Notes under the pieces: model-generated
Databases searched by the model: none
What the model saw: the letters and a program-made list of their open reading frames with translations, nothing else
What the model was told of the DNA's origin: nothing
Shown: piece after piece, positions 22,854 to 33,769 of the stretch
How positions within the stretch are numbered: the first letter of the stretch is position 1
How the letters are laid out: each line of letters opens with the position of its first letter
Position numbers and translations under genes: made by a program
NCBI RefSeq assembly: GCF_029784135.1
Contig: NC_073746.1
Location: 11,467,475-11,531,474 of the forward strand
Origin: Toxorhynchites rutilus septentrionalis
Taxonomy: Eukaryota; Arthropoda; Insecta; Diptera; Culicidae
Direction: 5' to 3'
DNA: 64,000 bases

Positions 22854-24152
22854 AAGGGTGTGTCACATCAAATTGCATCACGGAAAAAACGCTGTAGAAA
22901 TTCGCCCAGTAGACCGATCCTTTTGAAAATTTTAGACAGTAAAATAAAAACTATTAAACAACTTTTGGCATTTTGTTTTTATTCATACTTCGAGCCCAAG
23001 CCCGTATGCTCGCACCTTCCTCTTTACCCCGTCCATAAGGTTCTGTACAACGTCAGGTTGTAGTTTTTTTTTGAACAGAAATCCATTTTCTCTTGAAGTC
23101 CGCCTCCGATTTGACAACTTTTGGGTTCTTCCGGAGGGCCTGCTTCATAATCGCCCAATGTTTCTCTATTGGGCGAAGCTCCGGCGCGTTGGGCGGTTTC
23201 ATTTCCTTTGGCACGAAGGTGACCCCGTTGGCATCGTACCACTCCAACACGTCCTTTGAATAGTGGCACGAAGTGAGATCCGGCCAGAAGATGGTCGGGC
23301 CCTCGTGCTGCTTCAATAGTGGTAGTAAGCGCTACTGTAGGCACTCCTTAAGGTAAACCTGCCCGTTTACCGTGCCGGTCATCACGAAGGGGGCGCTCCG
23401 CTTTCCGCAAGAGCAGATCGCTTGCCACACCATGTACTTTTTGGCAAACTTGGATAGTTTCTGCTTGCGAATCTCCTCCGGAACGCTGAATTTGTCCTCT
23501 GCGGAGAAGAACAACAGGCCCGGCAGCTGACGAAAGTCCGCTTTGACGTAGGTTTCGTCGTCCATTACCAGGCAATGCGGCTTCGTCAGCATTTCGGTGT
23601 ACAGCTACCGGGCTCGCGTCTTCCCCACCATGTTTTGCCTTTCGTCGCGGTTAGGAGCCTTCTGAACCTTGTATGTACGCAGGCCCTCCCGCTGCTTGGT
23701 CCGCTGGACGAATGAACTTGACAAATTCAGCTTATTGGCGACATCCCGGACCGAACTTCTCGGATCACGTCTAAACTGCTTAACTACGCGCTTGTGATCT
23801 TTTTCACTGACGGAGCATCCATTTTTGCCGTTCTTCACCTTCCGGTCGATGGTTAGGTTCTCGAAGTATCGTTTTAGTGCTCTGCTGACCGTGGATTGGA
23901 CGATTCCCAGCATCTTACCGATGTCCCGATGTGACAACTCCGGATTCTCGAAATGAGTGCACAGGATTAATTCACGACGCTCTTTTTCGTTCGACGACAT
24001 TTTTCCAAATTTACGAAAAATTGACAGTGAAGCATGGCCAACGTGATCTATACACTCTTATCTGATTATAAGCGAAAGCTGAAGATATAATTCCTAAAAA
24101 TTATATTTCTACAGCGTTTTTTCCGTGATGCAATTTGATGAGACACACCCTT
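22854..24152 (-). mobile_element. ITmD37E transposon, copy 1
   Basis: Inverted ends starting AAGGGTGTGTCACATCAAAT, flanked by TA at 22852-22853 and 24153-24154, with one transposase frame on the minus strand. Same family as 41717-43014 and 53566-54843. Inserted in the Hsp90 fragment. Confidence 0.9.
22983..24000 (-). pseudogene. ITmD37E (DD37E) transposase, copy 1, broken
   Basis: Starts MSSNEKERRELILCTHFENP. The N-terminal half has paired helix-turn-helix motifs (SHRDIGKMLGIVQSTVSRAL and a second near SSVRDVANKLNLSSSFVQ). The catalytic core has MDDETYVKADF (first Asp), FWPDLTSCHYS (second Asp) and PELRPIEKHW (Glu). Two Lys codons have become TAG (near 23606 and 23337), and one extra T in the run at 23063 shifts the frame before the C-terminus. 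Length of about 340 residues fits the family. Inactive. Confidence 0.9.
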
Positions 24153-24551
24153 TACTCCAGCTGCAACTACTGGTGAAGATGTTCCTCAACTAGAGGATGA
24201 CACCGAGGGTGCCTCACACATGGAAAAAGTTGATTGAACATATACGATTTTTAACTACTTAAGTAGCTTTTCGTAATTTTTGAAGGTCTGATTTGGGTTT
24301 TTGGAAAAAGGAAACGTTATTCAACAATAAGTTCCTCGTATCAGTTAGGGTCAACTATTGTAAACTTACATTTTAATTTTGTACCGCGTTATGGCGGCTG
24401 AAGAAGATGTATATTCTTGTCATTAGTAATAGCATACCAAATACTTGAACTGACTACATGTTAATAATAAATATAAATTATTTCAAAATTCACAGTATAA
24501 CTGGATAGCATTCGAAATTGCCTATTTTTGTTCGAAAATTTTCACCATGTA

Positions 24552-24674
24552 GATGATGACTACATCTTTGAATCTGAAGTAGCAATTGCCCGTTTGGAAC
24601 GGCGAATGATTGAAGAACGTTTAAATCCTTTGGAAATGTCTAATCCTATTTTTGGTTACCATTGCTGCTACTAG
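24552..24674 (+). pseudogene. PIF/Harbinger transposase N-terminal fragment
   Basis: After an AG at 24551-24552 the frame reads DDYIFESEVAIARLERRMIE followed by NPLEMSNPIF, resembling the N-terminal ERRxxRDxxNPLEL segment that precedes the helix-turn-helix of Harbinger transposases. A stop follows at 24672-24674, and the DDE core is absent. A possible first exon begins MAAEEDVYSCH near 24390. Together with the GGG-type ends it supports the class of the surrounding element. Confidence 0.5.
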
Positions 24675-24850
24675 ACTTCAAAAGTCACAAAATGGCATGT
24701 TTTTCCAACTGCAATCGCCCACAAGAATTGAGTGAGTGTCCATGAGAGTTCATTCATGGTAAAAATCTCACCACAGTCGCCTTCGGAAATTGAGTGAGGC
24801 AATTTTTGCTAGCTGTCACTTCTAATTCGCGCATCAGAATCAGCCCCAAT

Positions 24851-27535
24851 GTGTAATATTTTTTTAGAGATATTAAAAAGCCCTGTTCAAGCTGAAAATG
24901 AACCCCGTGTTTTTAGAAGAAATAATATGTTTCAATTTGATAAAAAGCAACTTAAATATGCGTTCAATGTTCTTTCTCTTTGCTGAGAAAGATTACACTT
25001 CAAGTTAATTGACTTGTTTATATTGTCATTAGGCTGCAATTGACATCAGATACACACACACACACTGCATCTGCAGTCGTCTTCATCCTACACCGGAGGA
25101 ATCATTTACCCGTATGTCACAAAGTGACATCTCTCATCGGCAGGAGGAATCGCCTTCTGCCGGCGAAGTATTCACACCTCTCCTGGCTCTCCCAACCTCT
25201 CCACAATAGGTGGATGATGATAGATTAACCTGAGAAGATCGATACCCACCACCAGCCTCCAAGCCATGTATCTGCGGCAGTGTCCACCCCAAACAATTAC
25301 GACACGGATCTTACCGCTCCCCGGTGGGCGATGCTAACTAGTGTTGGGATCACCGCACAAATCATCGCCACGCTGCTTCTGCTGATGATGGGGCTGCACA
25401 CTATAAGATTAGACAAACCAGATGGAGACGTCGGTCGGCGGCTGTCCGGTTGTCGGCTGACCAAAGATGCTAGGTTCATCAAGCTGCCTACTAAGTGCTA
25501 CGACTCAATTTGTGGAGACTGCTAGAAAACAAACGACTCCGGCCGTCCGTCCGTACGACTTGTTCGTCCAAAGACCTCATCGCATTGAGTGGAGCAGCAA
25601 AGTAATTGCTTAATTGCCTGTCCGAAGTGTGTCTTGGGAGTTTATCATCTCTTTGACTGATGCCGGCCGATGCCGGGAATGTTTGGAGCGATTCGGAGGT
25701 GGGTTCATTTTAAAGTGAAATCATGCAACAGATGCGGGTGTGTGTGTTTGTGTGTGTGTTCGCTTTCGGTAATTAAAATTGAAATGGTCCTGCTGAAGTT
25801 CCATTGCGATGAAAGTCTAGCCTGCCGTCTGTTACTGCTGCCTCTCGCAACAGGTCGCTGTTTGGATAATGTGTATATTAATATTCATTCATTTGACATC
25901 GAATATTCAGTGATTATATTTCCGCTCCCGCCGTCGGAATTAATTTCCCATTATAAATTGTCAGAACGCCGATTTTCCTCTCGCGAAAAGTCAGAACGAG
26001 CGAGGATTAATAGCTCATTAAACGGTTTCCATAAATCACTGCCGCAAGCAGATTTAGAAGAAAATTTGTGGAACTCGACAGCAGGCATTTGTAAACTCGT
26101 TACATCACTCATCTGTGGCGGCCGAACCGAACCAGAGGAAGGGGTTTGGAAGAAAAGAATCCCACGAAGACGCGCCAACAAGTTGTTGAGCAATAAAATT
26201 TTCCGAAGACAGCTAACTCGACTTGGCACATGAGTAACACAGGAAACAAGCTGGGGAAAAAAAAACTTATGAATGAAACTCACATCTCAGCGAAGTTTTA
26301 AGCGCGAGCAATTATCCGGAGTCTAGTTTTTTGAATGAATGAACAAAATCCAAACGCGTCGTAACTTAATCTTCTGCTCCATCGCCCCCTCCCTTTGAAA
26401 TCGCTGCTGCTTGTGCAATGATGGATGATGAACAAGTGGAATTTGGTTACGCAAAAAATTATATCTGGACAGAGAAAAAATATACACCCATTTGCGCACA
26501 TGTGGGAAGTCGTACTGAAAGAATGTTTGTCACCCGGCGGATGAAGAAGCTGAATATATCACTCAATTCGAATTCCCCCCTCCCGTTTCGTGTGTACTGA
26601 ATGGAAAATATATGAATGGATACAATGGCAAAAATGAGCACCAAATGGCAATAGATCGGGACGCGAAACATCAGCAGGAATGGTTATAGCAACGAGTCCC
26701 AGTTATGTTTAGTGCAAAGTATATTTATAGCACAGTGCCATGCTCTTTCGCCGGTTACGGTCAAATGGCAAAAAAATGTAAATCTTGTGACATATTTTAA
26801 ATTAGCCACTAAACGAATGTATCACATCATTAGAATGAGACTTATCGCGATCGCGTGAGGCTCGCGATTGCGTGACTTCCGCAATGTGTAGTTTCAAATT
26901 TGGAATGCATGATCGATTTACGCTCAACTTATAATTAAACCTGATGTTACATTTCTAACATATTTGGGATTTTTTCGAAGGCCTGTACTGATATTTAGTA
27001 TTGATAATTCAGGGTGTTAGAAGAAAAGGGTTCTTTTCCAATAACCTCTCCGGTCTTTTCGTCACGTGGATCTGAAATATGAGGATTTTGTAGCGTGTTA
27101 TGTGTGAGTTCTGAAATGTATTTTTGTGAATTAATGTGAATGACTGAAAACATTACATTTTGCGAATATCAATAAATAATGTGATTTTCATTTCGCCTTT
27201 TCAGTCAATCAGGACATTCTTGATAACATTTCATATATGTATATTCTAATAGCCATAACTTATAATATTTTTTCTAGACTCGTGATCCTGCTATTGTTTT
27301 ATGATATTGTGGCTTCTGTTCTGTCCTCTAGAATTATCACCAAAAGCTATGAGATGGTTAATGCTTGGTGATCATGTTTCGATATGAGATTTTTTTGCCT
27401 CTCATATCTTAAATTCCTCCGAAATTGTAGGTCTTGAGTTTATTACCCAAGATACCAGGATACCAGATATGAGCATTGACATTGGTAGTGTTAGCGAATA
27501 GATTTTTTATCTAGTGACAACTGCTTCGCCGGATT
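24851..27535. other. Low-copy intron sequence
   Basis: More GC-balanced, with a CA run near 25051-25062 and a GT run near 25738-25760. The 187-codon open frame at 25670-26233 has no domain, mixed composition and no splice logic; I treat it as chance. Contains no recognised transposon and is a candidate place for host regulatory DNA. Confidence 0.4.
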
Positions 27536-27660
27536 GGGATTTTTGACCCCTTCCCCCATACGTTACGCAATTACTATCTCTAAAACACAGCAAGTAACGC
27601 GAACTCGGCAACCTTGTCCTTCTCTTCTCACGTTACGTGATTTGTACACGACGCCTCTTT
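27536..27660. mobile_element. Short fragment with GTACAAATCACGTAAC end
   Basis: The complement of 27610-27660 (GGCGTCGTGTACAAATCACG, then TAACGTGAG) resembles the outer edge of the foldback at 28255-28320 (GGCGTTGTACACAAATTACG, then TAACGC), and both contain a CCCC-rich block next to TACGTAACGC-like motifs. It is probably the end of a related element. Confidence 0.45.
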
Positions 27661-28249
27661 TAACATACCTATAGATCAAATCGGTTGTCTTAACGAAATC
27701 TCACAATATGTGCGTTTTCATTCCTTGTGAGGTCCGTAATTTACAAGTGTGTATATTTCTTCTCCATCATGAATACTAGTTCCTATACGAACTTTTGAAG
27801 CATTACTATTTGTATGATAGGGACTTAATCCAAATCCTCCCTTCAAATCTAATGCATGAAATATCCAACAATGCCGAACTGCTTTTCTTTAACTGTAATT
27901 TCTTGGCTGCTATTCGGCATTTTCGGTAGATTGCAGGTTTGTGACAGGCTCTTGCCTGAGGATGAAAGTTCTGCTTCTGATGAACTTTTGGATTTCGGTG
28001 ATGTAGCTTTCCATGCTGTTTCGTATGTTTCGTACCAACACCAACATTAAGCCAAGCTTGCACGACAACACAGACCAGATTGATCAAATGATGGAATTTG
28101 AAAATAACAAGTATCCCAGTATTCTAAGTATTCACCCATCAATTTGATGGGTTCAACTCCAAACCCATATATTGAAATGAAAAAAAAAATCATGTCACTT
28201 ACACCACATTGCTTCTAACCCTCTCAATTTACAATGTACCAAACTGATA

Positions 28250-29575
28250 TAAGGCGTTGTACACAAATTACGTAACGCTAAAAATCACCCTCCCCCCTAC
28301 GTAACGCGATTTCCTATCTCTAATACACAGTACAGCAATTCCAAATGAAATCGTCCTAAAAATGCAGATTTTAAAAACTTGTATTTTTGATTCCAATGAA
28401 AGTGTGTATTCCGTTTGGGTTGGAGGAAATATGAGTTTTTCCCAGCAATTGGGAATTTTTTGACTCAAGCGTAACTTTTGAAAAGGGCGTATCGATTTAA
28501 GTAAGAGAAATCTTTGATAATTTATATCTCAAAAACTATGAGCCGTACCGAAACAGTGTCTTAGAATGAGTTATAGAGTATTGATGGTCGAATATGAAAA
28601 AAATGTACACTGAGAAAAAAAATTAGCACTCTTTTTTTTTTAATTTACAAAATAAAAATTCAATTTGCAATATCCAAAATACATATTTTTTGAATTTTTT
28701 TAAAAAATTTTTTATACAAAATAGAAGTCATGCAGAAAATTTAAAAAATGGCCCCAAGATGGTAAAACATTTTTTGACGAACTTTGTGGAACATCGTATT
28801 TATAGGAATTTTCGAAACTTCGAATTTTTGTATGTTAACAATCATTTTTAGCCACAAATTATGAATCCTGATGTGATTTTAAACAAAAAAGGTTATTATC
28901 AATCTCCTTCTAAATGTAGCCATTCTCGAGATATTTAAAAAAATATTTGTAATTTATTGTCTTTATAATAGTAAATAGGCCCTTTAAATATGTTTGTCGT
29001 GTTATACCATCATGTTCATGAGATTTTATGAATTCGCTTATAATTTCCAACAACTTTTCCAAATACATCGTTATGGTAAATACATATGTTTAGGAGTTAC
29101 GTTACGAAATATTCGAAGACATGTGGGTTAATACAAAACGTAGCGAAACTAAAAAATCTTTTTTATCTTAATACAAACTTCAATCAATCAAAAAAATTGT
29201 TGGAAATTATAAGAAAATTCATAAAATTTCATGAACATGACGGTACAACACGATAAACATATTAAAAGAGAATATTTACTATAAAAAATATTATAAATTT
29301 GAAATATTTTTTTAAATGTCTTGCATAAATGGTTGCATTTAAAGGAGATTGATAATAACCTTTTTTGTTTTAAATCACATCAGAATTCATAATTTGTGGC
29401 TAAAAATGATTGCTAACATACAAAAACTCGAAGATTCGAAAATTCCTAAAAATTCGATCTTCCACAAAGTTCGTCAAAAATAGTTTTACCATCTTGGGCC
29501 CATTTTTTAAATTTTCTACATGACTTCTATTTTATATGAAAAAATTGAAAAAAATATAAAAAAATACATATTTTT
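28250..29575. mobile_element. Long foldback (inverted-repeat) element, right edge lost
   Basis: The left arm (28250-29085) and right arm (about 29185-29575) are inverted copies: CCAACAACTTT near 29053-29063 pairs with its complement near 29198-29210, and the ATAATTTGTGGCTAAAAATG region of the right arm (29390) with 28840-28860. The loop is about 100 bases. The outer left end is GGCGTTGTACACAAATTACG. The right arm is cut off where a mariner begins (29577), and the outer part of the arm (28255-28700) has no partner. No protein is encoded. Confidence 0.65.
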
Positions 29576-29576
29576 T

Positions 29577-30207
29577 TATTTGAATTTTTTCAATTGCTCT
29601 TGAGTTACGCGAGCAGAATGGAGCCGCGCATTATCGTGGATGAGGAACACTCCTTTCGTCAATAAACCTGGCCTTTTGTTCTTAATGTTCGTAATCTTAA
29701 TGGACAGCGCAGAAGAGGCAGACCCAGAGGCTCGTGGTGGCGTAGCCTTACCAATGACATCCAAACTGTTGATGCCAATCTTACCTGGCGGCAAGTGAAA
29801 GCCATGGCAGATGACCGTCGACAGTGGAGACTTTTGACATCGTCCCTTTGTTCAGCCCAACAGGCAGACACGCATCAATAAGTTTTGTTCTTATTCGCGG
29901 TTCTTAATCGGTCCAAAACTTCCCAATAGTACGGTGATGAAACAGGCCTTCGGCGGTCAACGATTCGATAGCACTGAAGAAATTCGTGGCGCAGTTACAT
30001 CGTACTTTGAGAAGTTGGACGCTACGCACTTCGCGCTCGGAATAGAAAAACTCGTGCCACGCTATGAAAAATGCCTCGAACGTTACGGCGATTATGTAGA
30101 AAAATAGAAAATAAAACGTAGATTACGAAAATCACCTTGTTCTGGGTCTCAACTTTATTTTTCCGCGATTTCTGAGGCACTGAAACTTATTTTTTGAACG
30201 ACCCTCG
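29577..30207 (+). mobile_element. Rearranged mariner with internal inversion
   Basis: The right end (CGAGGGTCGTTCAAAAAATA complement, TA at 30208-30209) and C-terminal coding part (29937-30105) are in + orientation as in the element at 15111-15676. The part from 29577 to about 29935, minus a LINE insertion, is inverted: on the minus strand it reads KGVFLIHDNARLHSARVTQE. The left terminal repeat is absent. This copy therefore underwent inversion of its 5' half or is a chimera of two copies. Confidence 0.75.
29684..29883 (+). mobile_element. 200-bp LINE C-terminal fragment with target duplication
   Basis: Flanked by TTTGTTCTT at 29675-29683 and 29884-29892. The + frame reads NLNGQRRRGRPRGSWWRSL, then LTWRQVKAMADDRRQWR and SSLCSAQQADTHQ before TAA, the conserved C-terminus of RTE/CR1-type LINE polyproteins. 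It is severely 5' truncated and has no poly-A. Its insertion into the mariner postdates the mariner. Confidence 0.75.
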
Positions 30208-30209
30208 TA

Positions 30210-30645
30210 ATTCAAATGTGAGAAATTGACATTTCTGACATTGCCATAAAATCCTCCATCTCTCACCTCCTTTATTATTAGGTTGATTACCTGCAATAGT
30301 TATATTTTAGGGATTTATTGTTAGAAAACGTGCATTTCCTCAGATAATTACTGTGTCGCGTCGTCTGCATGCAAGAATTTAATTCTGTTCAACCAGGCGA
30401 CAAAGAATGACGAGGTACTTTTGTAACCTTGATTTCTGAATATCTTTAATACTCTATTTTTGAATAAATGATGATCAAAATTTGGTCTACTTATAGTTGA
30501 AGTATTTCCAGCTTAAAAATAATTCAATGATTTGATATCAGGTGTTTGATTGAAATGTTTTTTTTTTCAATTTTCCTCATTAGACAATAAAAATAAACAT
30601 CAAATTTTAGAATGCTCGTAAGAACAGAATTGCTTCAACCAAATC
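30210..30645. other. Intron sequence without recognised features
   Basis: No supported gene or element edge. Confidence 0.4.
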
Positions 30646-31760
30646 TTACTTCATGGAGGCTCGAAGATCTGATTTCACAATTTTCAAAGCAGAGAATAGC
30701 CTTTCACGCTGACTTAAGTTGATGGAAACACTGCAATGACTTCATGTACTATGTCATCTTGTACGATCGGTTATATTATTCAGGCAAAAAAAGCTTGGGC
30801 TTCACTTCGAAAGATATTCAGTGGCAGGTTTCACTTCTACTTCTCTTTTCTTAGGTGACGTAGTTCCGCTTTTTTGTTATTCAGATAAGCATCGGAATCT
30901 GTGCTCTCTGATGAAGAATAAGACTCAGGATTATCTCTGCAAAATTCGTTGACAGATTCATAATCCTCCTTCGCCAACAACAAACCTTTCCTTGGCCATC
31001 GTTATTCGGCTCTCGTTAAGTAAAACACTACTTTCTGGATCGATGTACACAATGCTGTCAACAATATGGGACTATTTAGACAAAAATGTACTTTCGATTC
31101 TCTCCACGGACCGTTCCACTCCATCTACAATTGGTCCTTCTAGGTCCTTCAAGCTGCAGTGCTTTAGTTAGGGAAGGAACAGGTACCACTGTTCTCGGTT
31201 AGGGAAGTATTCTCATTATCTAAATCACTGATGAAATTTCTATGTGGCATGATCTAGAATTGCTCCTCTCCCTGCTCTTCTTTAAAGAATTGCATTCGTT
31301 TTCGTGGTTCTAGCAGCAGAATGATCATTAAGTCCGTCACGAATCAACAACAGGAATGTGTGAACGGTGAGCGCATATGGTAGGTTTTGAATTTATCTGG
31401 AACTTTTCTATCACGGGATCATACTGAGCATAATATTCGTCATCTTCGACTTCGGTTCCTCATTGGTTTCACAGCTCGTCTGAGGGTCCAGGTTCATTTT
31501 GTCAACAAGACAAACCACGTTTGACGAATTATCAGTGACGATACATAGAACTTGAGCATTTGTAATACCATAATCAGCCAGCACTTCCTTCGACAACCTG
31601 TTACAAAATCGCATGAATGCTGAGCCTTCGTATCCCGGACAGCCAATACACGGGGAACTGGTTCATCATCCTCGGATCGAATGTTAACTCGCCAAATAAA
31701 TGATGCGGTGAATGGTACAGGCATCAATTTTGATGAATACAAATCGGTTCTTAAGGGATT
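30646..31760 (-). pseudogene. hAT-superfamily transposase relic
   Basis: Right to left: a segment reading SFIWRVNIRSEDDEPVPRVL, then FCNRLSKEVLADYGITNAQV with VLCIVTDNSSNVV and LVDKMN, where TDN is the catalytic Asp region seen in hAT transposases of the BED-finger type. Near the end are SESTDSDAYLNNKKAEL (about 30860-30960) and QRERLFSALKIVKSDLRASM before TAA at 30646-30648, the hAT C-terminal dimerisation helix with its S-E-R-x-F-S pattern. Frames are broken by shifts near 31614 and elsewhere. I found no 8-bp target duplication. It is a decayed element, not a host gene, given its many disruptions. Confidence 0.65.
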
Positions 31761-31971
31761 TGCGCAAGTTCACTTTTTTAGCGTTTCATTCTTCAATCAC
31801 CATGCGTCTGATGTTTTGGCTTTGAAGACAAATTCCAAGTTTTCTTGCCAACCATGAAGAAAAAGAAAAATATCACAGAAAAATATCCCAGAAAAATATC
31901 ACAATATTAGGAGTTATATTTTTAGCGGTCCTAAAAATAGAGTATTGCCAGATACCTTTAGAAGTCTGTGG
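31761..31971. repeat. Dispersed repeat fragment
   Basis: The end (AGTATTGCCAGATACCTTTA, then GAAGTCTGTGG) resembles 34310-34350 (AGTATTGCCAGAGATACCTT). It is a second copy of part of the element at 32854-34425, and the next element inserted at its TTAA. Confidence 0.5.
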
Positions 31972-31975
31972 TTAA

Positions 31976-32275
31976 CCCTTTGAGTGCGGAGCAAATTTTG
32001 TGAGCATAATATGCCAAAAATGCGGATGAGGTATATTTTTATCTAACATCCAAATGATCGTAGATAACTGATGAGGTCACAAATGTTAAGTTTGCTGGAC
32101 AAAGCGCGTGAAGTCCTCTTTTACAAATGCTCCCGAAAGACGAAATCATACGTTAAAAGATGCCAATTCGAAAATGCTAACATAGAACAAGACGGGCGCT
32201 ATCGGGACGAGCGCGAGTGCGGCGAAAAAAAAAATTTCCTTGGTGGCAATATAGTCGTCATGGCCTCTTAAAGGG
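31976..32275. mobile_element. 300-bp piggyBac-type MITE
   Basis: TTAA at 31972-31975 and 32276-32279. Short inverted ends CCCTTTGAG / CCCTTTAAG. The right subterminal sequence TGGTGGCAATATAGTC recurs at 34391-34405 and, partly, at 33816-33830. No protein. Confidence 0.75.
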
Positions 32276-32279
32276 TTAA

Positions 32280-32849
32280 AGTGGATAATTCTGCTGTTCT
32301 GCGCAGCGTTGCCAGCCTTCCCGATTCACCTGGAATCTTCTAAACTTTTACGAATTATCCTTTGGTCTAGTCTTTCCAAGACATCTCCAGATTTATCCAG
32401 ATTTATCGCAATAATATAACATTAACTCTGGGAAGCCATTGAGCTACCACATTAATCAACTTCCACGGAAAATGAAGCCAGCCACAATTTCCGTGAAAGT
32501 TGATCAATTTTTTAGATTTATACAGATGTGTCATGACATTTATAGCAATTTATAGGCTGTAGTCTCTTGCGAAGCAGTAAATTTGATGTGATTCAGAAGC
32601 TTCAGAAAATGAAGAATCTGAGTATGTTACATCCATGCGCAAAAAGATGGCTGTTACTGGAAGAAGTTGTTGATAGAATACCTGGTAGCTTTGATGCTTT
32701 CTTGTAGTTTCGTTAAAAATAAATGACATTATTGATAAATGATAAATGACTTCACTGAAAAACACCTGTCAACCCTGGTTCTACGGTGTTCTTGCAAAGT
32801 ATTATTCCCATATAGTTCGCATTATTAACCATGAAAGTAATAAACAAAA
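32280..32849. other. Intron sequence without recognised features
   Basis: No supported gene or repeat boundary. Confidence 0.4.
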
Positions 32850-32884
32850 TTAACCCTTTAGCATTGGAGACAGCAACATCACAA

Positions 32885-33049
32885 TTACGAAAACACTTGT
32901 AATACTAACCTCGAGTCAACCGCGAGTAATCGGTTACATATTACTAACAAAGTTATGAGGCAAACATTGTGGAAATATTGAACTCCCGGCCCCGCCATAT
33001 TGACGCCATATGAGCCTTAATAAAAATATATATTTTGGATAAAAAAAAA
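32885..33049 (+). mobile_element. Retrotransposon 3'-end fragment, second copy
   Basis: Matches 11230-11397 almost base for base and ends in the same A run after TATATATTTTGGAT. Confidence 0.65.
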
Positions 33050-33131
33050 CCCTTTATAAGGCCGGGGAAACTAGGCAACGAATCGATTCCAACTCCAGAG
33101 AACATAATCCTTACATGAGGAATAACACATA

Positions 33132-33769
33132 CCGTTCTGAATCATATTTCGGACAACATCATATTTCGGACACTTTGTTCTAATATCTTGAAATGCTTAA
33201 TGCACTGATGATATAACTATAAAATTAATATCGCAATTGCTTCTTTAGAGTAATTCCTTGGTTCCAATATCATTTCATATGAGAACTTCATTTGAATTAT
33301 AATATAATCGGCAAAAATCTATCAACACTGTTCACTATCGTTTGTGTTTGACGTTTGCTTAGCGTGAGCACGTAGAATTTACCCGTTCATCAATATTTAA
33401 ATTTCTCCCGTGTATCATCAGTTCTCATCATCGTTAACAGTTTACTGTGATTGCTTGATAAGTGTTTCGCATTTGACTATAAAATATAATCAAGTAAATG
33501 TAATTTTTGTTCAAAAAATCACAAAATAAAGTGTCCGAAATTTGAATTCTATCTGTCCGAAATTTGATTTAGTGTCCGAAGTTTGATTTTTATTCGTTTC
33601 ATTTGAAAATCATTTTATTCGATGATTTTTTTTATGTTTTCAATCAAATAGGTACCAAAGTAGCATACTGAACTAATTTATTAAACATACCAAATAATAC
33701 CTATGTATAAAGTTTAGACCTGTTTTTTGCAGCATATGCCTTAAGCGTCCGAAATATGATTATGAACGG
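33132..33769. mobile_element. 638-bp MITE with CCGTTC...GAACGG ends
   Basis: TA at 33130-33131 and 33770-33771. Inverted ends CCGTTCTGAATCATATTTCG and (complement) CCGTTCATAATCATATTTCG. GTGTCCGAAATTTGA-type motifs recur inside near 33530-33590. No transposase is visible. Confidence 0.8.

Larger units (their letters stand above)
22682..24237 (+). pseudogene. Hsp90 (Hsp83) C-terminal fragment, split by a transposon
   Basis: Two pieces, 22682-22853 and 24155-24237, read continuously once the ITmD37E insertion is removed at its TA. The first gives [11 protein letters not shown], then [17 protein letters not shown] and [10 protein letters not shown], the C-terminal dimerisation segment of cytosolic Hsp90. 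The second gives an acidic tail ending ASHMEKVD and TGA, corresponding to the MEEVD motif that binds TPR co-chaperones, with Glu changed to Lys. Only about 84 residues of a roughly 720-residue protein are present. Homology begins abruptly at 22682 and no promoter is evident, so it cannot make a chaperone. Its position between the Harbinger ends suggests capture by that element; a retrocopy fragment inserted later is the alternative. Confidence 0.9.
20033..24847 (+). mobile_element. PIF/Harbinger-type element carrying later insertions
   Basis: Imperfect 36-base inverted ends: left GGGCCTGATTCTCCTGCGCG (20033 on), right complement GGGGCTGATTCTGATGCGCG (from 24847), both continuing to GTGACAGC. 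They are flanked by AAT on each side (20030-20032, 24848-24850), a 3-bp duplication as in this superfamily. Inside, near the right end, is a peptide resembling the N-terminus of a Harbinger transposase. It contains a mariner (with a Helitron inside), a short LINE tail, an Hsp90 fragment and an ITmD37E. It is also possible that the two ends belong to separate copies. Confidence 0.6.

Noticed and set aside
23024..23344. Alternate-frame proteins within the ITmD37E copies (also 42525-42815, 53759-54049)
   Set aside because: GC-rich transposase coding sequence keeps other frames open; the DDE motifs identify the real frame.
25670..26233. 187-codon + strand open frame
   Set aside because: No domain, includes a GT microsatellite, no matching splice sites; chance frame in GC-balanced intron.
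27856..28050. Short frame with a hydrophobic N-terminal segment (possible secreted peptide)
   Set aside because: Antisense frame equally open, no promoter or splice evidence, composition not coding-like.
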